A stretch of 64,000 nt of DNA. Source: Chromatiaceae bacterium. Lineage in GTDB: Bacteria; Pseudomonadota; Gammaproteobacteria; Chromatiales; Chromatiaceae. The position numbers and the translations under genes were made by a program. The first letter of the stretch is position 1, and every line of letters starts with the position of its first letter. The notes beneath the pieces were generated by a model. The model saw only the letters and a list, made by a program, of their open reading frames with translations. It did not search any database and was not told the DNA's origin. Location: the NCBI GenBank assembly GCA_026984455.1, contig JALSSC010000031.1, positions 124,001 through 188,000 of the forward strand, in the 5' to 3' direction. Shown here in pieces: positions 8,568-16,839 of the stretch.

Positions 8568-9094
8568 GCGCGCACCCTCGGGTGGCGGTCCTCGTAGAGC
8601 AGCATGGCCGCCACCCAGACGAACTCGGCCAGTTCCTCCAGGGCCTCGGCGGCCTCCTCGCTCTCTTCCTCGTCCTGGTCGTCCACCTGGGCAATGGCGG
8701 CGAGGTCGCGCAGGGCCTCGCGGGTATCGGCCGCCAGGGCCTTGTCGTCCACTCCGGCCAGGCCGACCCCGTAGAGGAAGCCCTGACACCAGTCTCCGAG
8801 CCCGCGGGCGCGCCTGGGGATGGGGGCCTCGTCGGAGGGGAGCAGGGGTTCGAAACCGAGGCCCACTCCTTCGATGGCCTCGCGGGTGGCGCGGGCCAGC
8901 GCGGCCAGGGCCTCGCCGGCGTCCCGCACCAGCAGATCCGCGGGATCGGCATCGGCCAACAGGGTGGCCACCAGGGTCTCCTCCGGTGCCTCCGCGGCGG
9001 CGCACAGGAGGCCGCAGCACAGGCCGTGGCTCTCGGCGGCCGAGGTGTCCAGGCCGAGGGTGTTAAGGCGTCTTTCGAGTTCCTCGTGATCCAA
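8564..9094 (-). CDS. ygfB: UPF0149 family protein YgfB
   Basis: This is a small acidic helical protein of the YgfB/YecA family, first gene of the pepP-ubi operon. Conserved stretches include ESHGLCCGLLCA, DWCQGFLYGVGLAG and a C-terminal EEAAEALEELAEFVWVAAMLLYE. No ATG fits: the frame is open to 9190, but similarity begins with LDHEELERRLNTLGLD, so I propose a TTG start at 9094 preceded by AGAGG with eight-base spacing. That gives 176 aa, a usual length. In Pseudomonas, YgfB represses alternative peptidoglycan recycling responses; whether that holds here is unknown. It is divergent from the zapA operon. Confidence 0.82.
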   Translation of the reverse strand: MDHEELERRLNTLGLDTSAAESHGLCCGLLCAAAEAPEETLVATLLADADPADLLVRDAGEALAALARATREAIEGVGLGFEPLLPSDEAPIPRRARGLGDWCQGFLYGVGLAGVDDKALAADTREALRDLAAIAQVDDQDEEESEEAAEALEELAEFVWVAAMLLYEDRHPRVRA

Positions 9095-9256
9095 GGGCGG
9101 AGCCTCTGAATATATGGGCCAGGGCCGAGTGTAGCATGGCCTGCGGCGATGGCGGCCCTCGAACCGGGCCGCCGGGAGACGCGGGCGCATGGCGGGGGGT
9201 GGCGGGCAGGGTCCGGGGGCGTTGACCGCCGCCGGGCCAGTCTCTATATTTTCCGC

Positions 9257-9490
9257 ATGGATTCAGCGCCTGCCAACACCTCCTCCGAGCGGGACATCCA
9301 ACTCCTGGAACGTCGGGTGGAGGCCCTCATCCATACCTGCGAGGAGTTGCGCGTGTCAAACCGCACCCTGCGTGAGCGCGAACAGGACCTGGTGGCCGAA
9401 CGCAGCCGTCTGATCGAGAAGACCGAGCGTGCGCGCACCCGGGTGGAGGCCATGATATTGCGCCTCAAGGCCATGGAAGACGGCCTGTGA
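9257..9490 (+). CDS. ZapB-like coiled-coil protein (TIGR02449 type)
   Basis: This 77-residue protein is almost entirely one amphipathic coiled coil (ERDIQLLERRVEALIHTCEEL onward, with repeated RE, RTLRERE and RLIEK heptads). Proteins of this kind sit directly before zapA in many gammaproteobacteria and are described as TIGR02449 or ZapB-like. They are thought to support Z-ring organisation through ZapA. The frame is open to 9149, but the ATG at 9257 gives the family's length. Its stop overlaps the zapA GTG start (9487-9490), implying translational coupling. Confidence 0.75.
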   Translation: MDSAPANTSSERDIQLLERRVEALIHTCEELRVSNRTLREREQDLVAERSRLIEKTERARTRVEAMILRLKAMEDGL

Positions 9491-9798
9491 ATGCATCCGG
9501 CGTCACGGTATCGCTGAAACTGCTGGGCAAGGAATATCTTCTGGCGTGTCCGCCGGAGGAGCGCGAGTCCCTGCTGACCGCCGCCGAAGACCTGGATCGG
9601 CGCATGAATGCGGTGCGTGCATCCGGACGGGTGATCGGCAGTGAGCGCATCGCGGTGCTTGCGGCCCTCGACCTCGCCCACGAACTCCTCCTTCTGAAAC
9701 GTGGGCGGCGAGACGAGGAACTGGCGGTGGCCGAGCGCATTCGGGGGCTGCAACGCCGGATCGAGCAGGCCCTGGCCGAGGGTCGAGACGAAGCATGA
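9487..9798 (+). CDS. zapA: Cell division protein ZapA
   Basis: ZapA binds FtsZ at midcell and bundles protofilaments. The 103-residue sequence has the family's N-terminal beta domain (VSLKLLGKEYLLACPPEERE SLL region), followed by DLDRRMNAVRASGRVIGSERIAVLAALD and a C-terminal coiled coil. The start is GTG at 9487 inside the stop of the ZapB-like gene. The gene is followed directly by 6S RNA, the same order as in E. coli (zapA-ssrS), which supports the call. Confidence 0.92.
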   Translation: MNASGVTVSLKLLGKEYLLACPPEERESLLTAAEDLDRRMNAVRASGRVIGSERIAVLAALDLAHELLLLKRGRRDEELAVAERIRGLQRRIEQALAEGRDEA

Positions 9799-9877
9799 TA
9801 TTGAGCTGCGCCTGTAGCACCCTTGTACGAGAACTTCAAGCTGGAACTTCTTCCCGAAAGCGTATAGCCTTCTTACC

Positions 9878-10068
9878 CAAGGCACTCCCTGCGGTGTTCG
9901 CCAGTGACCCGGGTATTTTCTTGAGCCTAATTCATACCCCGGGAGCATGAAGCGGGCCTTCGTGTGCATGTCCGCCTCGTTGCGGGAAGCCTGAGATGGC
10001 CGGCGGTTGCGCCCACTTGAACCTCTTGGTTCAAGAACGACGGTCGCAGCGGCACAGGTGGGGGGTGC
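9878..10068 (+). ncRNA. ssrS: 6S RNA
   Basis: This small RNA binds sigma-70 RNA polymerase and lowers housekeeping transcription in stationary phase. The location after zapA is the classical gammaproteobacterial one. Sequence features match E. coli 6S RNA in order: GTGTTCGCCAG near 9894, TTGAGCCTAATTCATACC near 9920, GAGCATG, CGTTGCGGGAAGCCTGAG near 9978, and TTGAACCTCTTGGTTCAAG near 10017. The closing stem pairs GGCACTCCC at 9881-9889 with GGGGGTGCC at about 10060-10068. A T-run (10071-10078) follows as terminator. A TATAGCCT box at 9863-9870 fits a -10 element. The ends are estimated to within about 5 nt. Confidence 0.88.
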
Positions 10069-10114
10069 CTTGTTTTTTATGAGTCCTTCGCCCCCCGGCC
10101 CCAGAGATCATCCC

Positions 10115-10345
10115 GTGGAACCTGAAACCATCGCCCGATTGATTCGTGCCGCCCTGCCCGGGGCCCGGGTGGAAGTCTCCGGCGACGGCCGCCATTTCGA
10201 GGCCTTGGTGGTGAGCCCCGCCTTTGCCGGCGAGTCCCCCTTGCAGCGGCAACGTCGGGTCATGGCCGCGGTGCGTGCGCAGATCGACAGTGGCGAGCTG
10301 CACGCCCTCTCCATCCAGGCCAGGACTCCGGAAGAGGTGGCTTGA
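10115..10345 (+). CDS. BolA/IbaG family protein
   Basis: This 76-residue BolA-fold protein has the family pattern EPETIARLIRAALPGARVEVSGDGRHFEALVVSP..FAG.SPLQRQRRVMAAV. It resembles IbaG (YrbA), which binds 2Fe-2S clusters with monothiol glutaredoxins, more than BolA itself. The expected conserved His occurs in GRHFEALV. The frame is open from 10007, which overlaps the 6S RNA. An ATG at 10079 directly follows the 6S terminator T-run and lacks a ribosome site, so I prefer the GTG at 10115, which gives the standard M-EPETI start. In E. coli ibaG lies near murA, so this location after 6S RNA is different. Confidence 0.82.
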   Translation: MEPETIARLIRAALPGARVEVSGDGRHFEALVVSPAFAGESPLQRQRRVMAAVRAQIDSGELHALSIQARTPEEVA

Positions 10346-10434
10346 TCGGGGTCAAGGGCCTCACCTTTGCGCTTGTTTTTGACTCTCGCGGATCCATAAT
10401 CCTGAATGAAACCAATCAACCGGGAGGGTAGGCC

Positions 10435-10656
10435 ATGTTCCTCAAGCACAAGACCGACAGGCGTCTGGTGGAAGTCCTCAGCCTGAAGGACCTCTTCAAC
10501 CCCATGCACGGCGAGATCGTCGGCCGCTACAATGCGGGCGAGGAGTTGCAGGATCCCGAGAAGTTCTCCAAGGGGGAACTCGAGTTCCTCTCTGGCGAGC
10601 CCCTGCCCAGGTGCTGGACCGACGTCCACTACAGGGATGCAGAGCTGAAGCGCTAG
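10435..10656 (+). CDS. Conserved small hypothetical protein
   Basis: This is a 73-residue soluble protein with no signal or membrane segment. It begins MFLKHKTDRRLVEVLSLKDL and contains FNPMHGEIVGRYNAGEELQDPEKFSK and a C-terminal GEPLPRCWTDVHYRD with one Cys. An AGGGAGGG-like ribosome site precedes the ATG. I recall similar short proteins in other high-GC gammaproteobacteria, without a demonstrated function and sometimes misnamed acetyltransferase. It stands alone between the BolA-like gene and a strong hairpin. Confidence 0.75.
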   Translation: MFLKHKTDRRLVEVLSLKDLFNPMHGEIVGRYNAGEELQDPEKFSKGELEFLSGEPLPRCWTDVHYRDAELKR

Positions 10657-10769
10657 CCCGTCGGGCCAGGCGGGTTCTCACGGTCCACGGCAGGATAGAG
10701 CGACCCTCAGGTCGAGCTGGACATTCCCCGGGAGCGCCGGGACGTCGCCCCATGACTCCTTCTTCCACC

Positions 10770-10803
10770 AGGCCGTGCCCTCCCTGACGGGAGGGCACGG
10801 CCT
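10770..10803. terminator. Bidirectional hairpin terminator
   Basis: This is a perfect 15-bp inverted repeat: AGGCCGTGCCCTCCC at 10770-10784 pairs with GGGAGGGCACGGCCT at 10789-10803 around a TGAC loop. It lies between the plus-strand hypothetical gene (stop 10656) and acs (minus, stop 10809). No long T-run follows on either strand. Confidence 0.7.
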
Positions 10804-10808
10804 GCCGT

Positions 10809-12749
10809 TCAGCGGTTGATCCGATTTTCCACCAGATCCTCCACGACGTGAGGATCGGCCAGGGTGGAGGTGTCGCCCAGGTTGTCCAGTTCGTTGGCGG
10901 CGATCTTGCGCAGGATCCGGCGCATGATCTTGCCGGAACGGGTCTTGGGCAGGCCGGGGGCCCATTGCAGGGCGTCGATGGTGGCGATGGGTCCGATCTC
11001 CCTGCGCACCTGCTGGATCAGCTCCTTGCGCAGCTCGTCGCTGGGCTCGGCGCCCTCCACCAAGGTCACGTAGGCATAGATGCCCTGGCCCTTGATGTCG
11101 TGGGGGAAGCCCACCACCGCGGCCTCGGCGACGTCCTTGTGCAGCACCAGGGCCGATTCCACCTCGGCGGTGCCTAGGCGGTGCCCGGAGACGTTGAGGA
11201 CGTCATCCACCCGCCCGGTGATCCAGTAATAGCCGTCGGCGTCGCGGCGGCAGCCGTCACCGGTGAAGTAATAACCTGCGTACTGGCTGAAGTAGGTCTG
11301 GGCGAAGCGTTCGTGGTCGCCGTAGACGGTGCGCATGATGCCTGGCCAAGGGCGCTTCATCGCCAGATAACCGCTGCCGGGGCCTTCGAGTTCGTGGCCG
11401 TCCTGGTCGAGCATCGCCGGTTCGACGCCGAAGAAGGGGAGGGTGGCGGAACCGGGCTTGAGGTCCATGGCCCCGGGCAGGGGGGTGATGAGCTGGCCGC
11501 CGGTCTCGGTCTGCCACCAGGTGTCCACGATGGGGCAGCGGGCCTCGCCCACCACGTGGTAGTACCACTCCCAGGCCTCGGGGTTGATGGGTTCGCCGAC
11601 GGTGCCCAGGACGCGCAGGGAGGCGCGGGAGGTGCGCTTCACCGGCTCGTCGCCGGCGCGCATGAGGGCGCGGATGGCGGTGGGCGCGGTGTAGAAGATG
11701 GCCACCTGGTGCTTGTCCACCACCTGCCAGAAGCGCGACATGTCCGGATAGTTGGGCACCCCCTCGAACATCAGGCTGATGGCGCCGTTGCAGAGCGGGC
11801 CATAGACGATGTAGGTGTGGCCGGTGATCCAGCCCACGTCGGCGGTGCACCAGTAGACCTCGCCCTCCTTGTAGTCGAAGACGTACTTGTGGGTCATGGC
11901 GGCATAGACCAGGTAGCCGCCGGTGGTGTGCAGGACCCCCTTGGGCTTGCCGGTGGAGCCGGAGGTGTAGAGGATGAACAGCGGATCCTCGGCGTCCATC
12001 TCCTCGGCCGGGCACTCGGCGGAGGCCCCGGCCATGGCCTCGTGGTACCAGAGGTCGCGGCCCTTGGTCCAGGCGATGTCACCGCCGGTGCGGCGCACCA
12101 CCACCACGGTGGAGACGTTGGGACATTCCTCCAGGGCGCTGTCGGCGTGTTTCTTGAGGTGGACGTGCTTGCCGCCGCGCAGGCCCTCGTCGGCGGTGAT
12201 GAGGGTGCGGCAGTCGGAGTCGAGGATGCGGTCGCGCAGGCTGTCGGGGGAGAAGCCGCCGAAGACCACCGAGTGGACGGCGCCGATGCGGGCGCAGGCG
12301 AGCATGGCCACCGCCGCCTCGGGGATCATGGGCATGTAGATGCACACCCGGTCGCCCTTCTTCACCCCGCGGGACTTGAGGACATTGGCCAGCTTGCAGA
12401 CCTCGGTATGGAGTTCCCGGTAGCTGATGTGGCGGTCTTCGTCGGGGTCGTCGCCCTCCCAGACGATGGCGGTCTGATCGCCGCGGGTCTCCAGGTGGCG
12501 GTCCAGGCAGTTGTAGGTGACGTTGAGCCGGGCCCCCTCGAACCATTTGATGTGCAGGTCGGCGGTGTCGAAGCTCCAGTCCTGCACCCGCTCCCATTCG
12601 CGTGACCAGGTGACGAACTCGCGCGCCTGTTCGGCCCAGAAGGCATCCGGATCCTCCAGGGAACGGCGGTACATCTCTTCGTACCTGGCCTTGCCGATGT
12701 GGGCCTCGCGGGCGAATTCAGGGGGGACGGGGTAGATCTTCTCGCTCAT
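10809..12749 (-). CDS. acs: Acetyl-CoA synthetase
   Basis: This AMP-forming enzyme activates acetate to acetyl-CoA through acetyl-AMP. It has 646 residues, the normal Acs length. Motifs seen: [15 protein letters not shown] (A3 phosphate loop), WWQTETGGQ (A5, acetate-pocket Trp), [20 protein letters not shown] (A7/A8 hinge) and [11 protein letters not shown] near the C terminus, whose Lys is catalytic and the known site of regulatory acetylation. The frame continues upstream, but [12 protein letters not shown] at 12749 is preceded by a ribosome site (AAGGAGAC). It is the last gene of a four-gene group with a small membrane protein, an exonuclease and a cNMP/CBS/nucleotidyltransferase protein. 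Confidence 0.96.
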   Translation of the reverse strand: MSEKIYPVPPEFAREAHIGKARYEEMYRRSLEDPDAFWAEQAREFVTWSREWERVQDWSFDTADLHIKWFEGARLNVTYNCLDRHLETRGDQTAIVWEGDDPDEDRHISYRELHTEVCKLANVLKSRGVKKGDRVCIYMPMIPEAAVAMLACARIGAVHSVVFGGFSPDSLRDRILDSDCRTLITADEGLRGGKHVHLKKHADSALEECPNVSTVVVVRRTGGDIAWTKGRDLWYHEAMAGASAECPAEEMDAEDPLFILYTSGSTGKPKGVLHTTGGYLVYAAMTHKYVFDYKEGEVYWCTADVGWITGHTYIVYGPLCNGAISLMFEGVPNYPDMSRFWQVVDKHQVAIFYTAPTAIRALMRAGDEPVKRTSRASLRVLGTVGEPINPEAWEWYYHVVGEARCPIVDTWWQTETGGQLITPLPGAMDLKPGSATLPFFGVEPAMLDQDGHELEGPGSGYLAMKRPWPGIMRTVYGDHERFAQTYFSQYAGYYFTGDGCRRDADGYYWITGRVDDVLNVSGHRLGTAEVESALVLHKDVAEAAVVGFPHDIKGQGIYAYVTLVEGAEPSDELRKELIQQVRREIGPIATIDALQWAPGLPKTRSGKIMRRILRKIAANELDNLGDTSTLADPHVVEDLVENRINR

Positions 12750-12771
12750 GGGGGTCTCCTTGGGAGTGGGT

Positions 12772-13050
12772 TTACAGACCGGGCATACGGTCGGGGTAGG
12801 GTATACCTTTTTCGTCCTTGGAGGGCGGGGCGCATCGTCCCTGACGGCATGGGCCGCCGGCGCAACCCAGGCGCCCGTTGACCCGGAAGAAGGCCGGCAG
12901 CAACAGGGGGAAGGCCAGGGCCCAGAGGGTGTCGGCGAGGCCGTCGAGACGTTCTGGTTCCAGCAACCAAGTGGTGGCGGCCAGGCCGGAGGTGTAGAAC
13001 ACGGCGGCGAACAGGACCCAGGCGAGGCGGCGGAGCAGGGGGTGGTCCAT
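12772..13050 (-). CDS. Small inner-membrane protein of the acs cluster
   Basis: This 92-residue protein has two predicted membrane helices (about residues 9-27 and 43-56) and a Cys-containing, basic C-terminal tail ([12 protein letters not shown]). It starts 4 bases after the exonuclease gene ends and is followed by acs 22 bases later, so it is likely part of one transcript. I do not recognise the family. The tail after residue 65 is Pro/Arg-rich and may be poorly conserved. Confidence 0.6.
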   Translation of the reverse strand: MDHPLLRRLAWVLFAAVFYTSGLAATTWLLEPERLDGLADTLWALAFPLLLPAFFRVNGRLGCAGGPCRQGRCAPPSKDEKGIPYPDRMPGL

Positions 13051-13054
13051 GGCG

Positions 13055-13777
13055 TCATATCCCCGGGAGGCCGTGCTGGCGCAGCAGCAGTTCCTGGGTC
13101 GGACGCGAGGGCCTGGCGACGCGCGGCGCCAGGCGGCGGAACATCTCGGCGGTGATGCGCACGTCGCCGAGGGCGCTGTGGCGGTCCTTGAGGGGCACTC
13201 CCACGAAGGCGGCGGCCTGTTCCAGGCTGGAGTGCCCCATGCGCCCGCTCACGGCGAGGTGGAGGTTCATGGTGTCCACCCCCGGATGGCGCAGGTGGCA
13301 CAGGAGTTCCCGTTGCAGGGTCTTGTTGAGGAAGCGGATGTCGAAGGCCAGGTGATGGCCCACCAGCACCGACTCGCCGATGAAGGCGGCGATGTCCAGG
13401 TAGAGTTCCTCGATCACCGGCGCCGCGGCCACGTCCGCGTCGGTGATGCCGTGGATGCGCGTGGATGCCGTGGGGATGGGGCGCCCGGGATTGACCAGGC
13501 TGGCGAACTCCCGTCCGGTGGGGGTCAGGCCCTGGAGTTCCAGCAGGGCGATGGAGACGATCTCGTCGCCACCGTAGGCGTGCAGGCCCGTGGTCTCGGT
13601 GTCGATGACCACGAACCGGGTCTCGGCGATGGGACGGCGCACCAGTTCGCGCGGGGCGAGGGCCAGGAGGCGGTCGTGGAGGGCTTGCATGTGCGGGTCG
13701 GAGAGCAGGGCGCCCCGGGCCAGGCGGCGCCTGAAGCCGGCATGGACGCGCGCCATCATTTCGCTCAATCGCTCCAT
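13055..13777 (-). CDS. DnaQ-like 3'-5' exonuclease
   Basis: This 240-residue DEDDh exonuclease is of the DNA polymerase III epsilon family. ExoI motif: [11 protein letters not shown] (about residue 52-62, Asp and Glu). Exo[15 protein letters not shown] (about 140, Asp). Exo[18 protein letters not shown], with the His and Asp of the DEDDh type. A 50-residue N-terminal extension precedes the nuclease fold. It follows the DUF294 gene by four bases. Proteins like this regularly neighbour acs and cNMP/CBS/nucleotidyltransferase genes in proteobacteria. A role as replication proofreader is unlikely given this context; a nucleotide or RNA substrate is possible. Confidence 0.85.
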   Translation of the reverse strand: MERLSEMMARVHAGFRRRLARGALLSDPHMQALHDRLLALAPRELVRRPIAETRFVVIDTETTGLHAYGGDEIVSIALLELQGLTPTGREFASLVNPGRPIPTASTRIHGITDADVAAAPVIEELYLDIAAFIGESVLVGHHLAFDIRFLNKTLQRELLCHLRHPGVDTMNLHLAVSGRMGHSSLEQAAAFVGVPLKDRHSALGDVRITAEMFRRLAPRVARPSRPTQELLLRQHGLPGI

Positions 13778-13781
13778 GGGG

Positions 13782-15668
13782 TCAGAACAGGTCCACTTCG
13801 TATTCGTGTCGGAGGTAGTCCTGGAGGCGTTTGACGGCGCGCATGGCCACCCGCAGACGGGCGCGATCCTGTTCGCCCAGGGCCGCGGGATCCACCCGCT
13901 TGTCCAGCGGCCGGCCGTTCCGGGCCAGGTCGATCTGGTGGCTCAGGAGCAGATCGAGCAGGGTCTCGTGGGCCTCCCGCGCCGAGGCGCTGAATTCCTC
14001 CGACAGCTTGCCAATCCGTACCAGGGCCGTCAAACGGTCGCGGGTGGCGGTGGCGGCGATGCCGTTGCCCAGGGCGAGGATGCGGGCGGCGTCGGCGAGG
14101 ATGCGCAGGCCGTTGCGCTTGAGGTCGATGCGCGCCCCCTGGTCGTCCTTGACCGTGGTGATGAGCTGGTTGAACAGGCCGATGGCGGGGCGGCCCTCGG
14201 CGTCGTCCTCGGTCATGAGACGCAGCAGGCGCGGGCGTTCGCCGAGGCCGGCCAGGAGGTGGCGGCGCAGGGCGGTGGTGAGGCGGTCCTCGCCATAGAG
14301 GGTCTGGAAGTCCAGGACCACGTTGCACCAGCGCGCGGCCTTGGGGGTGGGGTGGTCGAGGATGTGGTCGATCTGCGCCTGCCAGCGCCCCAGGGTCTTT
14401 CGGTAGAGGGGGTTGCGGGCCATGATGTCGCCCGGACAGAGGACGTAGCCGACGCGATGCAGGGCCTCGTTGAGGCGTTCGGCAAAGGCGCCGAACCAGG
14501 CCTGGCGGTCCGTGCCGTCTTCGCCTTCCCGGGGATCGTCCAGGATCAGGCCGTTGTCCTGATCCGGGTCCAGCATCATCTCCTTGCGCCCGCCGGAGCC
14601 CATCACCAGGAAGGCGAAGGGGCAGGGCGGGGGCGTCTCCATCCCGGCGAGGACCAGTTCCACCGCGCGCCGCTGGATCTCCAGATGGGTCTCCGAGAGC
14701 TGTCGCACCGCCGCGCTGGGCAGGTGATGGGCCTCGCGGGCCTCGTTCGCGGCCTCCACGATGGCCCGGCGGATGGCGGCCAGGTCATCCAGGCTCTCCG
14801 CCTCGGGGATGCGCAGGGCGAGGGCGGTGGGCTCGCGGGCGAGGGCGCGGAGGATGTCGCTCTGGGAGACCATGCCCAGGGGACGCCCCTCCTCGGCGAC
14901 GATGAGGTACTTGGCGCCGGTGGCGCGTTGCATGGCCTCGGCACGCCATAGGGGGGTGTCGGGGGGGATGGTGTAGGGGCGTTCGCAGGCCGCGCGCATG
15001 ATGCTCTCGTGGGGGCGCGCCCCGGCCTCGATCAGCGCCCCGGCGAGGCCGGCGAAGCTGAGCAGGCCGATCAGCCGGCCGTCCGCGGCGGTGACCACCA
15101 GGCTGCCCACGTGGCGCTCGCGCAGGGTGCGGTAGGCGGTGGCCAGGTCCATGTCCGGGCCGCACCCGGCCAGGGGCGACTTCATCACCCGGCTCACCGG
15201 TTGGGCGAGGGCGCCGCTGACGGTGCCGGCGCCTGGCGCCCGCTCGCGCAGTTTGTGGGCGATCACCCGGTTGATGGCGTCGAACAGGGCCGGCTGTTCC
15301 TGCTCCAGGCGGCGCAGCGCCTCTGCCGGGACCTCCAACACCCGCACCCGGGTCTGGGCCAGGGCGGTACTGAGGTGGGGCTGGCCGTCCAGATAGTTGG
15401 CCAGGGCCACGAAGTCGCCCACCGGCACCTCCCGGGTCTCGCCTTCCGGGCGTTGCAGGCGGAGCACGCCGCTGTAGTGGATGTAGACACAGGGACAGGC
15501 GGGGTCGCCCACCCGGAACAGGGTCTCGCCGGCGGCCACCTCGCGCCAGCGGGCGGCGCCCACCAGGGCGGCGAGGGCGGCCTGGGGGACGCCGGCGAAG
15601 TTGCGGGTGGCGGCGAGGACCTCCAGGGTCCTGGAGGGGCTGTGCGCCGCCGCTGCCGTGGCTATCAT
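13782..15668 (-). CDS. cNMP-binding / CBS pair / DUF294 nucleotidyltransferase-like regulator
   Basis: This is a 628-residue cytoplasmic signalling protein. Domains in order: cyclic-nucleotide-binding fold (about 20-130; GETLFRVGDPACPCVYIHYSG), two CBS motifs (about 160-285; LIGLLSFAGLAGALI and PLGMVSQSDILRAL), a DUF294 nucleotidyltransferase domain (about 330-450; MGSGGRKEMMLDPDQDNGLI, the GSGGR...D.D pattern of GlnD-type enzymes) and a helical DUF294_C domain to the end. This arrangement is known next to acetate or short-chain acid uptake genes. By analogy with GlnD it could uridylylate or adenylylate a partner in response to nucleotide levels, but no substrate is known. It heads the group that ends with acs. 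Confidence 0.85.
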   Translation of the reverse strand: MIATAAAAHSPSRTLEVLAATRNFAGVPQAALAALVGAARWREVAAGETLFRVGDPACPCVYIHYSGVLRLQRPEGETREVPVGDFVALANYLDGQPHLSTALAQTRVRVLEVPAEALRRLEQEQPALFDAINRVIAHKLRERAPGAGTVSGALAQPVSRVMKSPLAGCGPDMDLATAYRTLRERHVGSLVVTAADGRLIGLLSFAGLAGALIEAGARPHESIMRAACERPYTIPPDTPLWRAEAMQRATGAKYLIVAEEGRPLGMVSQSDILRALAREPTALALRIPEAESLDDLAAIRRAIVEAANEAREAHHLPSAAVRQLSETHLEIQRRAVELVLAGMETPPPCPFAFLVMGSGGRKEMMLDPDQDNGLILDDPREGEDGTDRQAWFGAFAERLNEALHRVGYVLCPGDIMARNPLYRKTLGRWQAQIDHILDHPTPKAARWCNVVLDFQTLYGEDRLTTALRRHLLAGLGERPRLLRLMTEDDAEGRPAIGLFNQLITTVKDDQGARIDLKRNGLRILADAARILALGNGIAATATRDRLTALVRIGKLSEEFSASAREAHETLLDLLLSHQIDLARNGRPLDKRVDPAALGEQDRARLRVAMRAVKRLQDYLRHEYEVDLF

Positions 15669-15697
15669 GGGGCTCTATCCGTCATAGGAGGGTATCC

Positions 15698-15874
15698 ATG
15701 CACGCTTCCCCGTTGGACTGGGGCTTTCTCCTGGTCACCGGTTTCATCGCCTGGCACGCCCTCACCCATCGCAACGCGGATGGGGAGAACGACATCGGCC
15801 ACCTGCTGTTCGGGGCCATCGCCCTGCTGTTCTTCATGCGTACCCTGTTGGTGGACATGCTCGGGCTGTTCTGA
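15698..15874 (+). CDS. 58-residue membrane protein
   Basis: A short gene reads MHASPLDWGFLLVTGFIAWH to ...DMLGLF and stops at 15872-15874. The ATG follows an excellent ribosome site (AGGAGGG, seven bases upstream). Two hydrophobic segments (about residues 8-20 and 36-55) are separated by a polar HRNADGENDIGH loop, suggesting a hairpin in the inner membrane. It is divergent from the DUF294 gene with only 29 bp between start codons, so their promoters must overlap or lie inside each other. Family not recognised. Confidence 0.6.
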   Translation: MHASPLDWGFLLVTGFIAWHALTHRNADGENDIGHLLFGAIALLFFMRTLLVDMLGLF

Positions 15875-15891
15875 TTCAGCCCCCCGGGAGC

Positions 15892-15908
15892 GCCGGGTTG
15901 CACCCGGC
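15892..15908. terminator. Short GC-rich hairpin between convergent genes
   Basis: GCCGGGT at 15892-15898 pairs with ACCCGGC at 15902-15908 around a three-base loop. It sits between the 58-aa gene and the TPR gene. Nearly the same 17-base hairpin recurs at 26520-26536 and, with a decayed right arm, at 26977-26991. Confidence 0.5.
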
Positions 15909-15934
15909 CCTCTCCGGAACGGCCGGCCTGACGC

Positions 15935-16546
15935 TCAGAGCTTGTAGGGCCGTTGCGCCGCGTCTCTCTCCGGCACCCGCAGCAGCCGTTGCCCCTCCGG
16001 CAGGCTGAACTGGCGGCGCAGGTATTCCAGGCGGTCCTTCACCGTGGGGGGCACCTCGGGCTGGTTGCGCATGAAGCGGGTGAGCCAACCCGGTCCCTCG
16101 GCCACCTCGGGCTCCAGTTCCAGCGCCCGGGCGTAATCGGCCATGGCCGCGCGGTAGTCGCCCTGGCGGTCTTCGAGGATCCCCCGGTTGGCATAGGTGA
16201 CGCCCAGGCGGGCGCGGCGCTCGGGATCGTCGCCGGCTTGGGCCTCCTCGCGGCGTATGATCTCGTCGTATTCCGCGCGGGCCTCGTCCAGGCGGTCGCC
16301 GAGCAACAGGGCCTGGGCCCGCCCGCGGCGGGCGGCGAGGTCGTCCGGGTCCGCGTCCAGGATGGCGTCGTAGGCCTTCAGGGCCTCGGCGTAGCGGCCG
16401 TCCTCCAGCAGGCGGAGCGCGGCGGCGCGATCCTTCCGCGCGGGATCGCCGCCGGCGATCAGGCCGTCGTAGAGGCCCCAGGCGATCCAGGCCGCCGCCA
16501 GCCCCAGGGCGATCCGCTTGAGCAGGCGGTAGAGGTGCTCATCCAT
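15935..16546 (-). CDS. Membrane-anchored TPR protein
   Basis: This 203-residue protein has one N-terminal membrane helix (about residues 8-28, IALGLAAAWIAWGLYDGLIA). The tetratricopeptide-like repeats are visible as ALRLLEDGRYAEALKAYDAILDADPDD, EARAEYDEIIRREEAQAGDDPER and YANRGILEDRQGDYRAAMADYARALELEP. TPRs mediate protein-protein contacts. The start overlaps the end of the upstream 73-aa membrane protein by eight bases, so the two are co-translated. They may be an accessory pair of the symporter operon, but partners are unknown. Confidence 0.75.
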   Translation of the reverse strand: MDEHLYRLLKRIALGLAAAWIAWGLYDGLIAGGDPARKDRAAALRLLEDGRYAEALKAYDAILDADPDDLAARRGRAQALLLGDRLDEARAEYDEIIRREEAQAGDDPERRARLGVTYANRGILEDRQGDYRAAMADYARALELEPEVAEGPGWLTRFMRNQPEVPPTVKDRLEYLRRQFSLPEGQRLLRVPERDAAQRPYKL

Positions 16547-16760
16547 AGAAGAGCCGGAGATTGAACAGGTAGGAGAAGACCAATGCCACCAGGGCGGCGA
16601 TCACCCGGGCGCGCCGGCGTTGGCCCTGGATCTCCGCGGGCTCCAGATCCTTGCCGAGGCGCCGTTGCAGGCGGCGCACCGCGAAGGTCCAGATGAGATT
16701 GGTGACGGGGAAGAACAACAGGACGGCGAGGATCAGGACAGAGGCGTAGAAATACAGCAT
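16539..16760 (-). CDS. 73-residue inner-membrane protein
   Basis: Two hydrophobic helices (about residues 2-26, YASVLILAVLLFFPVTNLIW, and 52-68, VIAALVALVFSYLFNL) flank a strongly basic middle (RRLQRRLGKDLEPAEIQGQRRRAR). It lies 79 bp after the symporter stop on the same strand and overlaps the TPR gene. It is not the DUF4212 partner usually found with VC2705-type symporters, which is longer and lies upstream of the transporter. Family not recognised. Confidence 0.65.
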   Translation of the reverse strand: MLYFYASVLILAVLLFFPVTNLIWTFAVRRLQRRLGKDLEPAEIQGQRRRARVIAALVALVFSYLFNLRLFYG

Positions 16761-16839
16761 GGGTCTGGCGGGAAGACGGAAGGACGGGGGACAGGATAAC
16801 CCGTCCCCCGTCCGCTGTCCCCCGGTCTCCGGTCTCCGG

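Noticed and set aside
10809-13301. 830-codon frame that would extend acs upstream
   Set aside because: The added 184 residues are a shadow of the exonuclease and membrane-protein genes; acs starts at 12749 with a ribosome site.
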